From NCBI RefSeq assembly GCF_037975245.1, contig NC_092576.1:32776611-32840610 (forward strand): DNA of 64,000 nt. The letters are read 5' to 3'. This DNA comes from Apostichopus japonicus (Eukaryota > Echinodermata > Holothuroidea > Aspidochirotida > Stichopodidae). Below are positions 33,767 to 46,953 of this stretch, one piece after another. Below the pieces are notes generated by a model. It was not told the DNA's origin and ran no database searches. It worked only from the letters and a program-made list of their open reading frames with translations. Position 1 is the stretch's first letter, and each line of letters opens with the position of its first letter. The position numbers and the translations under genes were made by a program.

Positions 33767-36386
33767 GTGAATCAAGCATCGCTAAAAACACTATACATAG
33801 AACAATGTAATGCATGGAGTTACATCATATCTATGTTAGACTTAAAGTTGGTTAATTTCTATCGTTCGGTGGTCATCACTCCTTCTATAGATTATAGGGA
33901 GTAGACTAAAAATCAAGTTGATTATAAAGTTGTTGAGCAATGCAATGTATTTTGAATGGAATGTATTACACTTTTGGAAGGGTATCCTCTGTTTTGTGTC
34001 TTAATCGATATCTGCATCCCACCTGACATAAGAGCACAATTTTTGGTAGCTAGAAATATTCAGCAACAGCAAATATGCAAATTGAAAAGGTTACATATAA
34101 CGTTATAAATTTAAAATGGCATAAAATGTAAGCAAAGAAAGGCTAGATACATAAATCAGACCCTAGTAACCTGGTGATAGAAGATGGTAAAACCGATATG
34201 CAAAATATGCTATACCTCATAATTCAGCGAGGATGCTCTCATTATAACGGTATTGTTTTTTTTATTTTTTGGCAATGTCAAGTCACCAACGTAACGGTGG
34301 ATGGTCTCATCATTTTGGGTTTGTATTAATTACAAACAGTGTTTCTTATATGATTTTTTAGGAACCATTTCTTTTATAGACAACGTTGGATGAATTAAAC
34401 AACGAAACAGATGATAGAATAAAAATAGAACCAAGGTGCAGCCCTATATTTTCAATTATTTGTCAAACTTGCAAGTGTAACGTCTGGCAGAATCCGGTAT
34501 GCATGTTATTTAATCATTGTCAAGTACCTGTTTTGTAGTAGTTTGGGCAAATTCGTCATATCATGGGTTGAAATAACTTATTTCTACTCTCCTAGATAAT
34601 AACAAGTGATTCTTAGAGCAAACAATATAACCAAAAAACGAAATTGGTAAAATGTACTCTATCAATTAGCTAAGATAAAGTTACTTTACACGGATATGAA
34701 TATTAGTGAATCCGATCTATAATAATTGTTTCACCCATTATTTTTCGAATCGATGACGATCGTGTCTAAAACTCTTTACAGATTGTCGTATATTTATTAT
34801 ATGAAAAAAAAAGATGTGTGACTGATGAGACTGGGAAGCTTAAAGTCTCAATATGTGTTTGCTAATGAATTCCGGAAAACAAAATTCTGAAGTAGATGCA
34901 ATGTTTCTTATTCAAAATGTACTCTGACCAGGTGAGAATAATGGAGAAAAGCTGTCGCAATTGAAAGAAATAAATTTATTTCTTATGCCCATATGGCGCG
35001 AACGATTCACCGTAAAAACACTGCGACCGCCCATATCAGCGTGCTTATGACACAAATGTAACTAATATATATATACTCGTATTGTCCACTATTTTTAACC
35101 AATTCGACGGGGGAAACGTCTGAAAACACCTGTTTAATTATTTCAATTGAATGAAATGACAACATTTCTAGAGCTACATCGGTAAGACTGAAAGAAATAT
35201 ACTATTCAAGAGACCCAATAAGGATAGCCACGAAAGTGAAAGTAAGATAGCATAACAGTCGTAAACAAAACGGAGATATTTGATTGGGGCACGATCTTTT
35301 GTGAGTGGTTGGCACATTTTCATTGAAGTTTGTAGAATCTACGGACTGGTTAAAAAAAATTGGTCAATTTTATTCAGCTCAAAAATGTTTAAGGACAGAT
35401 TAATCAATAAAAATAGTGAATATTAGTATAACATTGTGTAAAACGTTGTCATTTTTACTGAGCTGTTAGGGCAGTAAGCTGGAAAGGTCTAAGTTTAAAT
35501 TTGACTAACACACATTGAGACTTTTAAATCAGCAGCTGTTACCATGCTCCACATTGTCGTCACTGTTATCAATGGGTCTAAATAAACACATTTGGAAGGA
35601 AACGTGACAAAATGAACTTTGGCAAATCGATTGTTGTTACTGCGTCACACTCTGACAGCTCATGTACAGAAGACAATCCAGAATATACACAAATATGTTT
35701 TGTAATTTTAAATCTATCGGCTACAGCACAATCGGTGTATATAATATATTTATGAATCTTACTTTATGTTTGATTAAAATAAGTCTATAAAGATAAATAG
35801 AAAGGTCTCACCGACTGTGTTTGGTAAGGGTATTAACCTTTATGGACCGGCTTTTTGCAGACATTTGTTGTAATGATTGATGTGGTTGGTGAGTTGTGAA
35901 ATGCTGCTTACCTGTAAGGGTCCTGGTGACCACAGTTAAAGGTAAAACTTAAATGGTGCATATTCTTAGGATGATATAGAATATATGTTATGTCGTTAAA
36001 TAAGTCTAACATGAAGGTTTTGGTAATAAATACCTTTGAATTTAAAAATAAAACCCCCATCTGACTATTCCACCTTTGGACGCCTCACCAAAGGCCCCAT
36101 CAAATTGGACACCCACCCATTTGCTCCTGTCACTGACAATTGTTATCCTGACAAAATAATTGCTATTTTATTTTCTTGAATTTCTTAACGCTTTTGCATA
36201 CCGTATTTTGTTATGATTACCTGTTTTATCATGCTACCTATTGTCTTGCCATTCTCTGTAGGTTAAGTTTATTAAATTCAGGTGAATAAACAACAAATAT
36301 TAATCCCGTTGTGTTTCACTCAGTGACATTAATGTCATGTTATACAATCTTCTGCAGCAATGAAATTGGTGTAGTTATATATTTTT

Positions 36387-38131
36387 GGTTCCTTGCTTTG
36401 CGTTCAACTTGGCGTGCGTTTGTATGTGTGTGTGTATGTGACGCTTGGCTTGTGTACACGATATCTCAATAAGGAAATGATGTATCATGATCAAACTTGG
36501 TGGGTGGATAGACCATAGTAAGAGGAAGATCCGCAAAGGTCACCAAAGGTCAGTTAGATGCCAAAAACCAATATAATGAAAACAGCAATAATTCCCATTG
36601 ACAGGGTCCGACATGGTTGATATTTTGGGAGTAGCTGTGAATGGGGTAAGGGATCGTTTCCAAACATAACGGTAATGTGATGGAAGGTCAACAGAGGTCA
36701 AATAATGATAAAAAACTAGTATTTTTGCGATGAGAACATTTTGAGAACAAACTGTCCGTTAGGGTTGGGAGTTGCTTCAATGTAATCCAATTGTGGACCC
36801 GCATGTGGGTGACCCTTGACCTCAATTTGACCTATGTTGACCTTATGTGTTTTGGGGATTTTCACAGATTTGATGCCATTTTCAGATGTCAAAAGTACCT
36901 TCTGATCATAAATACTAATAGGTTGACCCCGTGTGACCTTTGTGTGCGAAGTTATACGAGGTCAAAGTTAATTTTCAGACATTTAATGCAATAACTCCCA
37001 GTTCCAAGGTGTGACACGGTTTATACAGTATTTGTGGACAAGTTGCAAACGGTATAGGGGGATAATTTTCAAACTTACACGTCATGTGGTCCGAGGTCAC
37101 CAAAGGTCAATTAATGTTAAAAAACTAGTATTTTGTAGGGAGAAAATGGGCAAAGAAAAAAATGTCTGAATTTTTATAGTTTGATGCTATAGTCATGTCT
37201 CACCGATCAAAAATGTCAACATGTTGACCCAAGGTGACCTTTGTGTGTTAAGTTATATGAGGTCAAAGTTAATCTTCAGACATTTAGTGCAATAACTCCC
37301 AGTTCCGAGGTGTGACACGGTTGATATTTTTGGACAAGTTGCAAATGGTATAGGGGAATATTTTCAAACTTAATGGTCATGTGATCCGAGGTCTCCAAAG
37401 GTCAATTAATGTTAAAAAACTAGTATTTTGGGGGGAGAAAATGGGCAAAGAAAAAAATGTCTGAATTTTTATAGTTTGATGCTATATTCACGTCTCACCG
37501 ATCAAAAATGTCAACATGTTGACCCAAGGTGACCTTTGTGTGTTAAGTTATATGAGGTCAAGGTTAATCTTCAGACATTTAGTGCAATAACTCCCAGTAC
37601 CAAGGTGTGACACGGTTGATATTTTTGGACAAGTTGCAAATGGTATAGGGGAATATTTTCAAATGTAACGGTCATGTGATCCGAGGTCACCAACGGTCAG
37701 TTAATGATGCTCTATTTAGGTCCCACCGATCAAAAATGTCAATTGGTTGACCTCCGGGTGACCTTTGTGTGTGAAGTTATGTATACAAGTTCAAAGTTGT
37801 GACACGGTTGACAAGTTGTGAATGGGGTGGTGGAACATTTTCAAACTTAACGGTCATGTCATCTGAGGTCACCAATGTTATCATATCTGTTGACCCGCTT
37901 GTAGGTGACCTTATATTTCTTACATTTTCAACGCCATATTTAGATCTCAAGAGTGCCTTTTGATCAAAAATCCGATCATAATTGTGATCACAAAAGTATT
38001 GGCTATAGTGTTGGTTACTTTATGGGTACATGTAGGACCACAAAATACTTGGACTATTTGAGCCCAATCTTGCTATGATAATATTATGTGTATTGTCATA
38101 GCAAGGAACCACAGTGCCCTTGGGCTCTTGT
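36387..38131 (+). repeat. AGGTCA-rich interspersed repeat, copy 2
   Basis: Runs from GGTTCCTTGCTTTGCG (36387) to TGCCCTTGGGCTCTTGT (ending 38131), the same ends as the reverse copy at 8561-11926. The body has about three degenerate units of roughly 290 bp. Each carries GAGGTCACCAAAGGTCA-like pairs, AAAAAACTAGTATTTTG and GTGACACGGTTGATATTTTT. A CGTTTGTATGTGTGTG segment lies near the left end. It is inserted in the NLR intron upstream of A1; the duplicated intron upstream of A2 (about 41,540-41,570) lacks it. Confidence 0.82.
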
Positions 38132-38265
38132 TCTTACTTTTAATTAAACATAATACAGAGATGTTTTTTTCACCTAACGGGTAGAAAATGATTGTACCCT
38201 GTCAATTGAATAACTAAGTCATCGATGTAGATTCTGCATTTATATACCAAATTCAGTTGCACATA

Positions 38266-38423
38266 TTTGTTACATCATGCGACTTTTGTTACATACTTTT
38301 GTTACATTCTTTTGTTACATACTTTTGTTACATTCAGTTGCACATATTTGTTACATATTTGCACATATGCACATATGATGCACATATTTGTTACATCATG
38401 CGACATTTGTTACATCATGCGAC
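38266..38423. repeat. Minisatellite of TTTGTTACAT-type words
   Basis: Ten or more 10-14 bp variants (TTTTGTTACAT, TGCACATATTTGTTACAT, CATCATGCGACTT) end about 35 bp before exon A1. Frames through it (from 38257 and 38267) encode CYI-rich strings that are repeat artefacts. The minisatellite sits at the branch-point side of the acceptor. Confidence 0.85.
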
Positions 38424-38457
38424 TTTTTTCATCTCGTTATATTTGTTCTACGCTAAG

Positions 38458-38577
38458 GTTGATGACATTCAGGTGTTGGAAAATATTCGTTGCAGTACTG
38501 TATCTATCGATGGCGAAAACAGCAAGTTACAACAGAGGTCAACTGTACAGCTCCTTCATGTGGCACACAGACATAAT
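38458..38577 (+). CDS. NLR repeat module A1
   Basis: 40-codon exon, phase 0 both ends. It starts VDDIQVLENIRCSTVSID and ends QQRSTVQLLHVAHRHN before GTAAGT. It aligns end to end with the last 40 codons of the NACHT exon (LLQRSTTQLLEIASNND) and with A3. Nearly identical to A2, including downstream intron sequence. The acceptor (TTCTACGCTAAG) has a modest pyrimidine tract. Confidence 0.85.
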
Positions 38578-39758
38578 GTAAGTGTATTCAAGAGTTAAAG
38601 GGCATTCTAAAAACGAAAATTAATTTTCCCAGATTGACTTAGTAGGGGCTTTGATTAATTGGAATTGTTTTCCAGCTGGTTCTATCAGATTCGTAACGTT
38701 TGGAATACATGAATGACTTACAACTGTCTAACATAATAACTTTTAATTTCAGAAGCGGAAATGATATCGTTGGTCATTCTGGACTAAACCGCTTATTCAA
38801 AACATATTCCAGACTTTTCAATCAGAGACAATACTGCTATTAATATACAGTAGATGCACCGTGAGCATCATGATTTTTATGACGGATAGTCTAAAAAAGT
38901 GTCATTTAACGTCAATATAAAAACTAAAAACATAATATGGAGATTTAATTATGAAAGAATCGATTTAAACTATGGACAGTTTTCAAATATATTGTCAAAA
39001 TAACGGCGTGAACAGCAACATTTATACAGAAATTAAAATTACGAAAGGACATGATAAGAAAAGCACCAGGTTGTCCAAAGTTTTGGTGAAAGGGTGGTCT
39101 TTTTGGAAATATTTGAAGTTTGAAAATGAGAAGTTGAAATCATAGGGTCGAAGTTACGAGAAACAAGTGCAATCCTCGCTATAAAACAATTTTAATGTGA
39201 ATCTAATCTAATAATATAAGTTCAGTCTCTTCACTTCCAGTAGCTTTAATAGTAAAGATATTATCATTCTTCTGATTTTGTTTGGCTTTTACCGTTCTTA
39301 TGTTTATGTCGTCATTTTTATGCTATAATTTTACTTGAATATTCTTACAATTTCATGTTTCTTTTTTCAATGTTTACTCCTTCAATAATAAAGGAAAGTT
39401 AAGATCGATTATAATATGTACATTGTGTATAGTCTGTGTATAGAAAGCTCAATTTGGAATTAAGATTTGCGGTAAAAATTGATGCATTCATCACTCTGCT
39501 GAAATTTCGAGTTTAATTTGCCATGACATACTGATTGTGACAGTTAAACGATCGTGATGATATGAATACAATAGTACGGTTATAGTTAATTGCTACTGTA
39601 GGGCACGTCTGCGTCATCCATCCTCCTGAATAGCAAACCATCATTAAATATATCTTGCTAAAGATAATTAGATCCCATGTTGGGTATGCAAAAGAAACGT
39701 CTTTGCTGGTTTGCTTTCAACAAGGAAGATAAAAAACGTTTTATTTCCTTCCTAACAG

Positions 39759-39967
39759 ATACCGATATGCTCTTTACTGTTCAGCAAATCGTTTAAGACG
39801 GTTGATAATGGAACCATTATATTAAATAATGGGATACAACTAACCAAACTGCCACCATTACAGAAGATACATGATGTGGATAACAACCGTTGCAATGCAA
39901 TCACAGATCAGGATATTGCTAACATATTGCTATGTGTAATTAAAGGTCAACATTTTAATGAAATATG
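39759..39967 (+). CDS. NLR repeat module B2
   Basis: 209-bp exon after CTTCCTAACAG, donor GTAAGA. It starts IPICSLLFSKSFKTVDNG, followed by TIILNNGIQLTKLPPLQKIH and an ITDQDIANILL block. Same length class and phases (0 in, 2 out) as B3 and B4. More diverged than B3 is from B4. Confidence 0.85.
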
Positions 39968-40552
39968 GTAAGAAAACTACTCAATAATTGATGAAATAAG
40001 CTACATCACTATATGAAAAATTGATACTTTTTCGTGGTGCCTTGTGTATAACTGTCAATGCGAAATCAACTTCTAAAATATTTATCTTGCGGGACTGAGT
40101 TTTAAAGTTCTTTAAAAATGTATGATAAATCATTCATAAGTTAATTTACTTTTAAGCATCGGTATTGGTCATACGTCATATAAATGACGATCAACACTAT
40201 TCGTTGCCAGAGAAGTTAAGCTGTATTTTTAAGGTTAATTGTTTACGTTTGGTCCTTAATACTTTTACTATTTCAGTTTGCTACGGCTAAATTTGATTAC
40301 AAGTATCGGAAACATTATAGCACTTTAAGGTTTGTATGTAAAAAAGCAAAAGGCAAAAGAGTTACCTTACATCATAGTCAGGAACTAGGTCATGAATATT
40401 TCGGTAAATCTACATATTTCATCTTTCACCAGAATAGAAATTATATTACTTCGAGAAACAAAACCATTAATTTAGTATGAAAAAGTTAACTGTTATGATT
40501 TATAACATCAGTGTGATACACATGGACGTTTTTCTTCCGTTTCATTTTATAG

Positions 40553-40626
40553 CTTCGAGGGTTGGCTTATGCCGGTTTCTCTCTCATCTGCTTTCACGAA
40601 CTGGATGTTATCTCGGACACTTAATG
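40553..40626 (+). CDS. NLR repeat module C2
   Basis: 74-bp exon after TTTTATAG, donor GTAAAA. In frame after B2 it reads FEGWLMPVSLSSAFTNWML then SRTLN, aligning with C3 (FGGCLLPLTFSSESIPAEL). A competing candidate at 40277-40329 was excluded because it has an in-frame TAA. Confidence 0.8.
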
Positions 40627-41056
40627 GTAAAATAGGGTTATCCTAAAGAAAGTACTTACTGAATATGTCTAAATATATAACATGGTTTTCATCACTTTTC
40701 TTAAAAGATTTTTTTCCTTGTCATAAGATGTATTGTAAACACCTATCAAACTTATGTTGGTTGATGCCAATATAAGCTTATGTCACATAAACGGCAAATT
40801 GATTGAAAAAACAGTTTCCATCTCAGGATTCAATTTCATTCCCAAAGACTGCAAGAGTTACGAATATTTTGTTAAAAGCATTTTTATTTAAAGAGAAGCA
40901 CAGACTAGTTCAGCATTCAACCTTTGCGTTTTTTTTTTGTAAGCGCATGGAACATGTTTTTGTTTATGTGCTCATTGGAAGTTCAACTAGGCCGATAATC
41001 AGTTTACGCATAGATATGTTGTATGACTTGCTTCATTCCATGTGTTTATCTTTCAG

Positions 41057-41115
41057 TTTTGTGGCGTCCATTTGACAATAACTTTCGTCTGGATCTGCAA
41101 ACCGGTCACTGGGAG
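41057..41115 (+). CDS. NLR repeat module D2
   Basis: 59-bp exon after TCTTTCAG, donor GTATAT. In frame it reads VLWRPFDNNFRLDLQTGHWE. It matches D1 at most positions. Confidence 0.87.
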
Positions 41116-41749
41116 GTATATCCTGTCTTTCTCAGTAAATTCTGTCTTTCATCTACAACGTTGCTTTTAATAAACAACACCACAAGAAAACTCTCTTGAA
41201 ACATGGAACAATATTTTATATTAAGTTATAGGTATAATGTAACAGTGAACCTCCGCCCGGCGACCGCCACACCAAATTGAACACCCTCCATTTTGCGCAT
41301 GTGACTGACAATTTTTATCCTGCAAAATAATTGCTAATAAATCTTTATGGAATTTTCAAATGCTTTTATCATACCATATTTTGTTATAGTTACATGTTTT
41401 ACCATGATACCATTGTCTTGTCGTTCTGTACAAAGTAAGGTGATTAATTTCAGGTGAATACAAATATTGATGCTGGTTGTGTATCTCTCATTGACAGAAA
41501 GAAAATGTTATCAAAAACTTCCATTGCAATTAAATTGGTTATATTTTAATTTTTCTTAAATAAAAAAACAAACAAAGTAGAGCAGTCTTCTCACCCAAAT
41601 GGAAGACAGTGATTGTAATCTTGTCAATTGAATAGCTAAGTCATCGCTGTGGGTTTCTGTAATGCAGGTTTATACTATATTTTGTTTCAAATGATATCAT
41701 TTTTACTTCTAGTGACCTTAAACTCTCGTTCATTTTATTCTATGCTAAG

Positions 41750-41869
41750 GTTGTTGACAATCAGGTGTTGGAACATATTCGGAACAGTACTGTATCTATC
41801 AATGGAAAACATAGTGTGGTACAACAGAGGTCAACTGTACAGCTCCTTCATGTGGCACACAGACATAAT
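41750..41869 (+). CDS. NLR repeat module A2
   Basis: 40-codon exon, phase 0 both ends. It starts VVDNQVLEHIRNSTVSING and ends RSTVQLLHVAHRHN before GTAAGT. Its 3' half is identical in protein to A1, and the intron that follows (41,870-42,600) closely matches that after A1 (38,578-39,400), indicating a recent duplication. Confidence 0.86.
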
Positions 41870-43539
41870 GTAAGTGTATTCAAAGTTAAGGATAATTCTA
41901 AAAACTAAAATTAATTTTCTCAGAATGACATAGTAAGGGTTTTTATTAATTGGAAATGTTTTCCAGCTGGTTCTATCATCTTCGTAACGTTTGGAATACA
42001 TGAATGACTTACAACTGTCTAAGATAATAATGTTTAATTTCAGGAGTAAATATGACATCGTTAGTCATTCTAGACTAAACCGCTTATTCAAAACTTATTC
42101 CAGACTCCTAAATCAGAGACAATACTGCTATTAATCTACAGTAGATGCACCGTGAGCATCGTAATTTTTATGATGAAAAGTCTAAATAGTTGTCATTAAA
42201 CGTCAATATAAAATCTCCTCATATCAAATAATATATAGATGTAATGGTGAAAAAATCGATTTAAAAACTGTGGACAGTATTCACATATATTGTCGAAACT
42301 ACGGCGTGTGCAGCGAAATTTAGTAGAACTTAAAACTACAATAGAACAAAAAGAAAAGCAGCAGCTCATAGAAAGTTTCGGCAAAAGGGTCATCTGCTCA
42401 AACATAGTTGAAGTTTGAAGTTGAGAAGTTGAAATCATAAGGTGAAAGCTACGAGGAACAAATATAATCGTCGATATAGAAAGATTTCAATGTAAATTTA
42501 AGCTAAACTTTATTTTCAATCCCTTTACATTTAATAGTTAAGGTTTTAAATCATGATGTTTTTTTTATGGCTTTTACCGTTCATATGTTAGGTCGTCATT
42601 TCTATGCTATAATTTTACTTGTAATTTAAGTTAATACCTATTAGGAAAGGTTGAGTGAGATGAATGATCAAAATTTGTTCCTTGCAATGAAAGTTGTAGC
42701 CTGTAATTTCGTATCTGCCATTTTTAAGGGCTTCAAAAGAAGCTGCATTTTCTCTCATTTTTTTTGGCTCATGGGCGCATTTGTTCTTTGCCGGAAAACC
42801 GCGGGAGTGACTGGGATTAGGGGTTATTGGGATATAAAATAAATTAATTCGATATAATTGGGAAACTGATAGGCTGCAATGATATAATAATTAGCAGCCC
42901 CCCAAAAAATTGTTTAATAACTTTGTTTCTTACCGATCGATTGCTTTACAAACCACTGTACTTTCAATATCAATGTTTGTCAGGAAATCATCATAATCAA
43001 TCTAAAATCATAAAATATTCTTGTAGGATTTATCTTGACTAAACTTATTTCAGTGAAACTGAATGACCCGACCTTATGCAATGATACATTTCTTCATGCT
43101 AGTGTCTCCATGAACTACACCAAATGTATATGGAGTTAACTTATTTCAAGAAAATATGAATGATATTAATTTAATCATTTATAAATTAATGGTCCGTATT
43201 TGGTTCGTATTTTAATCGTTACGACGATCAAGTTTCTGATTTAAATTGTATATTACCATGTGTAATTGCCATAATGTGTGCTTTGTGAGCTAGTACTGTA
43301 ATGTTTCCAAAGTTACTTTCATTTAGCCATATTTTGGTATCTTCTCGAATTGGCTCAGTTTAGAAAATGTTGTTCCATCGTGATGATTTGCGGAGGGTTT
43401 GCATCATTTATGAAATAGACAGGCATACCTTAAGAGTTGGTATCGGCCAGTGAATAATATTAATATGAATGCATAATTAATATAATATTGAGCATAAAAC
43501 TAATTTAAATATCATATACAAGCTATTTTCTTCATTCAG
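41870..43539 (+). other. Intron A2-B3
   Basis: The first 0.7 kb duplicates the intron after A1. The rest is AT-rich without recognisable features. Confidence 0.6.
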
Positions 43540-43745
43540 ATTCCCATCTCCTGTCTACATCTGAAAGAGTCCTTCAGTAAGATTGATGCTGGTAACGTCA
43601 TCCTACATTCAGGTCTACGTCTGTCATGTCCTGTATCAGTAGAGAAGGTAGTGATAGATACAAGGAGAAGAAGAGAAATGACAGAGACAGAGGTTGTTGA
43701 CATATTGATGTTTGTACAACATTCACATATGTTTAAGGAGTTAGA
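43540..43745 (+). CDS. NLR repeat module B3
   Basis: 206-bp exon after TTCTTCATTCAG, donor GTGAGT. It starts IPISCLHLKESFSKIDAG, then ILHSGLRLSCPVSVEKVVI, an EMTETEVVDIL helix-like block and FKEL. Close match to B4 at DNA level, including the first bases of the intron. Confidence 0.9.
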
Positions 43746-46096
43746 GTGAGTATTACAATGAGTAACGTATCAATACGTATCTGTACAACACATTCATAGA
43801 GAGTATAGTATCCTTACAATCACACAGATAACTCCAGGATTATAACACGGCAACATAAATTATCTACAAGTCTATTCAGGCTATTATTCGATTTCATTTA
43901 GTATATGGGGAGTTGTACGTTTGTAATTATTGGAATAGAAAGATGAAGTATTTAGCAGTGTTAATAAAGTGTCACTATGATATACGTAACATATACTTTG
44001 GTTGGTATGTTTATGGTATCCGAAAATTAAACATTTACACAACCGACCCGTTAATTAAGGTAAAACTGTATGTGTGTAACATAGTTTAATAGCCTTTCAT
44101 ACAAAACGGAATGTCACGATAGACATGCATTGTTAAGACGATGTCATTGCTATTTGATAACATACTTGGTGCTTTTGGTTTTGTTGTTAAAATAAATACA
44201 ATTACCAAAATATACGAATTGTGAGCCACCTTTAAGGGTATACGTGTCGGAATGGAAAGTGAAGCGAAATCTTTATCATGCTTTTATTAAACACAATCTT
44301 GGTGTTACAAAACTGAATGTGAACGATGTAGACGGATGGGTTGTGTACCCTATGTGAGATTGTATAACATTTGTGAACAAGATTTCTTGGGAAAATAAGA
44401 ACAACTGTGTCGGCTACTCATTGTATTATTGTTATGGCCAGATCCACAAGTATGGAGTGATTAGCTTCGCCGTGAGCATAATTAAACCTCGCTGCAGAAA
44501 ACGTGGGTGGGATTACAGCTCTCGTAGGCTGATTCTCTACGAAAGACGACTGCATATACCATTACACTAATCGATATTCAGTCTATATTGCCCTGACTAG
44601 CTGGGGTCAATTCAGATCATACCTTTTTCTGACACAAATGTTGTCAATGCCAAAACATTATTACATCCTTATTTTAAATCTTGATTTATGTAAAATATTT
44701 CATATAAAAATATTGTTCTGTTGCTTCAAACGCGTATCACAATGAACCGAACCATGAAACGAACCTGAAAGGGTTATAAAACACATTATGTTAGTAGTAC
44801 CGTGGAATACGCCACGAGTATAGATTTTTGTAATATATGTACATCGAATTCGATGCCAATGTAGTTAATGTCATGTTATACAAACAACAAAATAGGCAAC
44901 GAGGTTTGTAATGATAATGGCGTGATTATTTATATTCTCCTATAAGGTAACGTGTGTTGGCATTACTACAATGAATCAAAGTGTGATTCTTCTTGATATC
45001 AAAGGTTTGTGTTCGCTGAGCAATGAAAAAGTAAAAGTGTTTTCAGAGCACTAGAGCTAGCCTTAAGCCAGTCAAATCATGGATCACAATTTGAGTGTAA
45101 AATTATGAAACTGCGCTGAAAACATAAAGGGATACATCAAGTAGGGCTTATCCATTGTGTATTTGATACAACATGTACGTATAGGTAGGAGAGCAACAAG
45201 TCTCCCTTTAAACGTTCCTCGTAAATGGAAAGGTTATGATTCCGATTGTCTTGGATTGGCCATTCAGTAACCCAGCATTTGATTTTCTGGAGAAATATTT
45301 CATTCTCTTTCTTAAAGAAGTATGTTCAACATGAATATTGAGAAACGTCAATGTCCATTCCTGTTGAGTTAAAAGAAAAACAGAATCATATTGTTAACAG
45401 TGCAAAGAAAACTTATGATATACTGGTAAACACAAATGAGAAGGAATGCAATACTACTGTTAAGAACAGAGAGAAGTAACGCGATGTATAACACGATAAC
45501 TTTGAAATGAAATGTACATAACAAGTTACAAAACAAAAATTGAGCAATTTATATCTATTTAAAGAAATGTAGGTGTTAAATATCAAATTACCCCCCCCCC
45601 CCCTCCCCGTTGCAGCTTTCACCGACTCCAGTGCTTCCATTTTGGTAATTTATTTGACACTGGTTTAATCTCTCACTTGAAAACTGATGGTTACTATTAG
45701 ACAGCGTTTTCTTTGCATAATGTGCGTAATTTAGTAAATTATGAGATATTCAACCAATTCTTACCTTTAGAAACCTTCTAGCCCATTCATCTTATGGCGG
45801 TCTTAAGATAACTATACATGTATACTGATCACTAATTACACTGGTTAGACCCTGCGTGATGCTATCTTGTATTGTTGAAAACAACCACCTAAGCATATTG
45901 CATTGTATTCTCTTGACCGTTAATACAAGCAATTATGTTAAATATAAGATTAATCTAAGTTTTAATCAAATGTTTTCCTTTCCAATAGAAATGTTCAATA
46001 AGTTTAACAAAGATGTGTTGTAATGGTAGTGTTTCCGCTAGATTACGGTACTAATTTGTAACATTTTGCTTGTTATTCTGCTTTTCTACTACAAAG
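43746..46096 (+). other. Intron B3-C3
   Basis: Contains a C run (about 45591-45603). The region from about 44,950 resembles the B4-C4 intron (61,380-62,000). An open frame at 44373-44570 has no recognisable similarity and is treated as chance. Confidence 0.5.
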
Positions 46097-46173
46097 GTTT
46101 GGTGGTTGTCTGCTGCCTCTAACCTTCTCTTCGGAGTCAATTCCTGCAGAGCTGCAATCTAGAAAGATTAAAG
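46097..46173 (+). CDS. NLR repeat module C3
   Basis: 77-bp exon after TACTACAAAG, donor GTATGT. In frame it reads EFGGCLLPLTFSSESIPAEL then QSRKIK. Almost the same as C4, with identical first eight residues (EFGGCLLP). Confidence 0.88.
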
Positions 46174-46504
46174 GTATGTCCATATCTTCAAATTTAGTCT
46201 GTGAATATTTAGTATTTAAGATTAACATGACTCCTCACATTCGTCCTTGTCATCATACCATCCTGTTATTTTTTGTTCAGACAATAGTTCATCATATCGT
46301 CTTCAAACTAGAAAATGTCTCACAGTGACTATGATGATAGTAACGGAAGTTGCTACACATTCGTAAAAGTAACAAGTATGTAAGAATTGTCTGATTCAAG
46401 TGGAACGCCACGCGTGCACTCTGTATTATCATAACACTTGGGTGATACACCATCATTGACAATTATAAAATGGCAGTTTATACGCATTTACAGAAGTAAA
46501 TTCA

Positions 46505-46575
46505 CTGTGGCCAATTGGTAAAGACTTCAGTCTGTGACACAAAGGTCCGGTGTTCGATTCCTATCATCGCCTGAT
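46505..46575 (+). repeat. tRNA-like / SINE head with A and B boxes
   Basis: TGGCCAATTGG (46508-46518) fits a Pol III A box and TGTTCGATTCC (46551-46561) fits a B box with one mismatch, 32 bp apart. Acceptor-stem pairing is not evident, so a tRNA-derived SINE fragment is likelier than a tRNA gene. It lies in intron C3-D3. Confidence 0.45.
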
Positions 46576-46900
46576 TATTTCCAAAATGCGAAACCGGTTG
46601 TGAAGTGGGATTTTTCTGGTGTGTTGATATTTGATATTTATATATTTCAAATGTTACTGTCATACACATGCATCCAGTGTTCCTCTTTATATATACATGC
46701 GTGTGTTTATGTGCGAGGGGGCGTGTGGGTGTGTATATTGTATACATATAAGGAAGAATGGATTTCATGCCAGTTCCACAAACACATCTAATTTATTCTT
46801 ACTTCTCTTGCTTTAACAATATTTTCTGTAGATGAATATTTTCGTAATATATGTGTCATTGTTCAATCTCTTACACGAGTTTACATTTCTGTCATCTTAG

Positions 46901-46953
46901 TGTCCTGGAGTAACTACGGCTACAGTCTGAATCTTCAGTCCGGTCTTTGGGAG
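46901..46953 (+). CDS. NLR repeat module D3
   Basis: 53-bp exon after GTCATCTTAG, donor GTATAT. In frame it reads VSWSNYGYSLNLQSGLWE. Two codons shorter than D1/D2; near-twin of D4. Confidence 0.88.

Noticed and set aside
34385-34498. Possible exon near the TTTTATAG acceptor
   Set aside because: Weak resemblance to module A only in length; no good donor at the expected place.
38257-38598. 113- and 104-codon forward frames starting MHIF / MLHH
   Set aside because: Their first two thirds translate a minisatellite; only the part from 38458 is the real exon A1.
40277-40329. Candidate C2 exon with plausible acceptor and GTTTGT donor
   Set aside because: In the phase required after B2 it contains an in-frame TAA; 40553-40626 fits phase, length and sequence.
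46505-46575. tRNA gene
   Set aside because: A and B boxes are present but acceptor and anticodon stems do not pair convincingly; kept as SINE-like.
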